Positions 6,721-7,297 of a stretch of DNA of 7,297 bases are shown here, piece after piece. The DNA is from Methanophaga sp965195275 (GTDB lineage: Archaea > Halobacteriota > Syntropharchaeia > Alkanophagales > Methanospirareceae). A program made the position numbers and the translations under genes. Location of the stretch: the NCBI GenBank assembly GCA_965195275.1, contig CBDAFQ010000129.1, positions 1 to 7,297 on the forward strand, in the 5' to 3' direction. The notes under the pieces are model-generated. The model saw only the letters and a list, made by a program, of their open reading frames with translations, had not been told where the DNA came from and did no database searches. The number at the start of each line of letters is the position of its first letter. Position 1 is the stretch's first letter.

Positions 6721-6949
6721 GCGGTAGAAGCCAAATCAAGAATACTGCTATTTGCGGTGCACTCTCGTTACCAAAAATAAAGATCCGCAAGCTCAAACAC
6801 AAGTATCCGGTTATTAGCCCGGACACGAGTAAGCCGCCCGCTGTACCAATTCCGACATGGACTCCCGCCATATCCATGGCTATTGCACCGAGAAAGACGG
6901 TTTTAAGTGGTTCCGCAAGCATTTCGTCTCCCGTCAATTCCGGCCCCAA
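6713..6949 (-). pseudogene. Possible AspT/YidE-type transporter remnant
   Basis: The minus strand has an open frame whose translation contains GIGTAGGLLVSGLITGYL followed by FGNESAPQIAVFLIWLLPLI. This resembles the repeated membrane segment of aspartate:alanine exchanger (AspT/YidE/YbjL) proteins: a glycine-rich GTAGGxLxxGLxxGYL, an FG, then a hydrophobic helix. The preceding GPELTGDEMLAEPLKTVFL resembles the GPE..D.ELL..P..T linker those proteins carry elsewhere, so an internal deletion is likely. The frame has no ATG near its beginning and starts only from TTG. Its last residues come from the reverse complement of the cardiolipin synthase 3' end. A coding gene is therefore unlikely; a relic is the better reading. 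The assignment rests on motif memory alone, and it could be a chance open frame. No other gene is seen in 6721-6979. Confidence 0.35.
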
Positions 6950-6979
6950 ATTCAGGTGGGTTTTTATTAGATAACGGCT

Positions 6980-7078
6980 ATGAGTAGAATTATCATCACC
7001 GAGACGAAAAGCGAGGTGACCACGGCAGTGAGGGAAGAGGTGGTGAATGCGGGTTGCAAAGGGTGCAGTGCAGCCTAA
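6980..7078 (+). CDS. Very short hypothetical ORF with C-terminal CxxC
   Basis: An ATG-started frame of 32 codons translating to a charged, probably helical peptide (MSRIIITETKSEVTTAVREE) that ends with CKGCSAA. The CxxC pair could bind metal or be redox-active, but I do not recognise the protein. There is no clear ribosome site before the ATG; a weak TATA-like TTTTTATTAG (6961-6970) lies too close for a normal leader. The opposite strand also reads a short hydrophobic frame here (ending FVSVMIILLIAVI), so the coding strand is uncertain. It precedes another short ORF and a UbiB-family gene on the same strand. Confidence 0.3.
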   Translation: MSRIIITETKSEVTTAVREEVVNAGCKGCSAA

Positions 7079-7086
7079 CAGATAAG

Positions 7087-7185
7087 ATGAGGGTTACCTC
7101 GCATGTCGTTAAGAATGCCTTGAGAGGGGTAAAAGGAGCAGTCAAAGAACGCTTGGCTAAGAACAAAAAATGGGATTTACAATAG
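7087..7185 (+). CDS. Very short basic ORF overlapping the UbiB-family start
   Basis: A 32-codon frame giving a lysine/arginine-rich, probably helical peptide (begins MRVTSHVVKNALRGVKGAV, ends KNKKWDLQ). Its last 16 nt overlap the ATG of the UbiB-family gene at 7170 in another frame, the arrangement expected for translational coupling. It starts 8 nt after the preceding short ORF's stop. No strong ribosome site sits directly in front; GAGGTGGTGA at 7037-7046 is 40 nt upstream and serves another ATG (7047) that opens only 12 codons. I do not recognise a family. It may be a genuine small protein, a leader peptide, or chance. Confidence 0.35.
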   Translation: MRVTSHVVKNALRGVKGAVKERLAKNKKWDLQ

Positions 7186-7297
7186 GCAAAAAGAAAGTTA
7201 GTCCATTAACACGCAAATTTAAGCATTTGCAGCGTTATATCGAGATTATAAATACCTTATCCAAGTATGGTTGGGGTAGTCAACTAATAGCGAGGGC
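7170..7297 (+). CDS. AarF/UbiB (ABC1/ADCK) kinase-like protein, N-terminus, partial
   Basis: The first 42 codons of a gene cut by the right edge of the window, starting MGFTIGKKKVSPLTRKFKHL. The segment LQRYIEIINTLSKYGWGSQL matches the N-terminal signature of AarF/UbiB family proteins, commonly RYREIxxVLxKYGFGxL. These are atypical protein-kinase-like proteins, needed for ubiquinone synthesis in bacteria and linked to lipid or isoprenoid metabolism elsewhere. Archaeal members are widespread but their substrate is unknown. The catalytic domain lies outside the window and cannot be checked. ATG 7170 is the only start in frame before the conserved segment, and it overlaps the preceding small ORF by 16 nt. 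Confidence 0.68.
   Translation, partial: MGFTIGKKKVSPLTRKFKHLQRYIEIINTLSKYGWGSQLIAR

Noticed and set aside
6717..6974. Plus-strand 85-codon ORF overlapping the cls stop as ATGA, suggesting an operon partner.
   Set aside because: Its translation is rich in Ser, Pro, Thr and Lys with no recognisable motif, as expected for the antisense of a membrane-protein-like frame. The minus strand shows better family-like motifs.

Overview
The window looks archaeal. Four intergenic regions carry a BRE/TATA-like element of the form GAAAG + TTTATATA, and no bacterial -35/-10 pairs stand out. Moderate GC, an archaeal-type B12-binding radical SAM relic, a secreted CARDB-repeat protein and membrane genes shared with bacteria would fit a methanogen/ANME-type euryarchaeon such as Methanophagales. 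That lineage is an inference; no marker gene here fixes it.

Layout from left to right. 1-518: the 3' end of a decayed IS4-superfamily (IS1634-like) transposase on +, with a stop codon and two compensating frameshifts. 530-2719 (-): a 729-aa exported protein with two CARDB domains, an unassigned beta-rich segment and a carboxypeptidase-regulatory-like domain. 2720-3100: a divergent control region with promoters for both flanking genes and a cluster of short tandem repeats. 3101-3433 (+): a minimal two-TM potassium channel. 3561-4217 (+): a MarC-family membrane protein with tandem TATA boxes. 4218-4567: non-coding, holding a ~105-bp imperfect palindromic dispersed repeat. 4568-5028 (-): a frameshifted N-terminal fragment of a B12-binding radical SAM protein. 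5251-6720 (+): a full-length bacterial-type cardiolipin synthase with two HKD motifs and its own TATA promoter. 6713-6949 (-): a probable remnant of an AspT/YidE-type transporter. 6980-7185 (+): two very short ORFs. 7170 to the end (+): the N-terminus of an AarF/UbiB (ABC1) family protein, cut by the window edge.

The intact genes are mostly envelope functions: ion channel, MarC-type transporter, phospholipid dimerisation and a membrane-associated UbiB kinase-like protein. Each intact + gene with a visible upstream region has its own promoter, so this is a set of single-gene units rather than an operon. The channel and cardiolipin synthase genes share an almost identical initiation region, GGGA-N-GATATG-NNN-AATG, the only direct hint of common control. 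Three broken genes plus a dispersed palindrome show that the locus has been remodelled. I see no CRISPR array, tRNA or rRNA, and no convincing new multi-gene system. The most distinctive points are the tandem-repeat cluster in the divergent promoter region, the shared leader, the palindromic element and the tiny ORFs in front of the UbiB gene.
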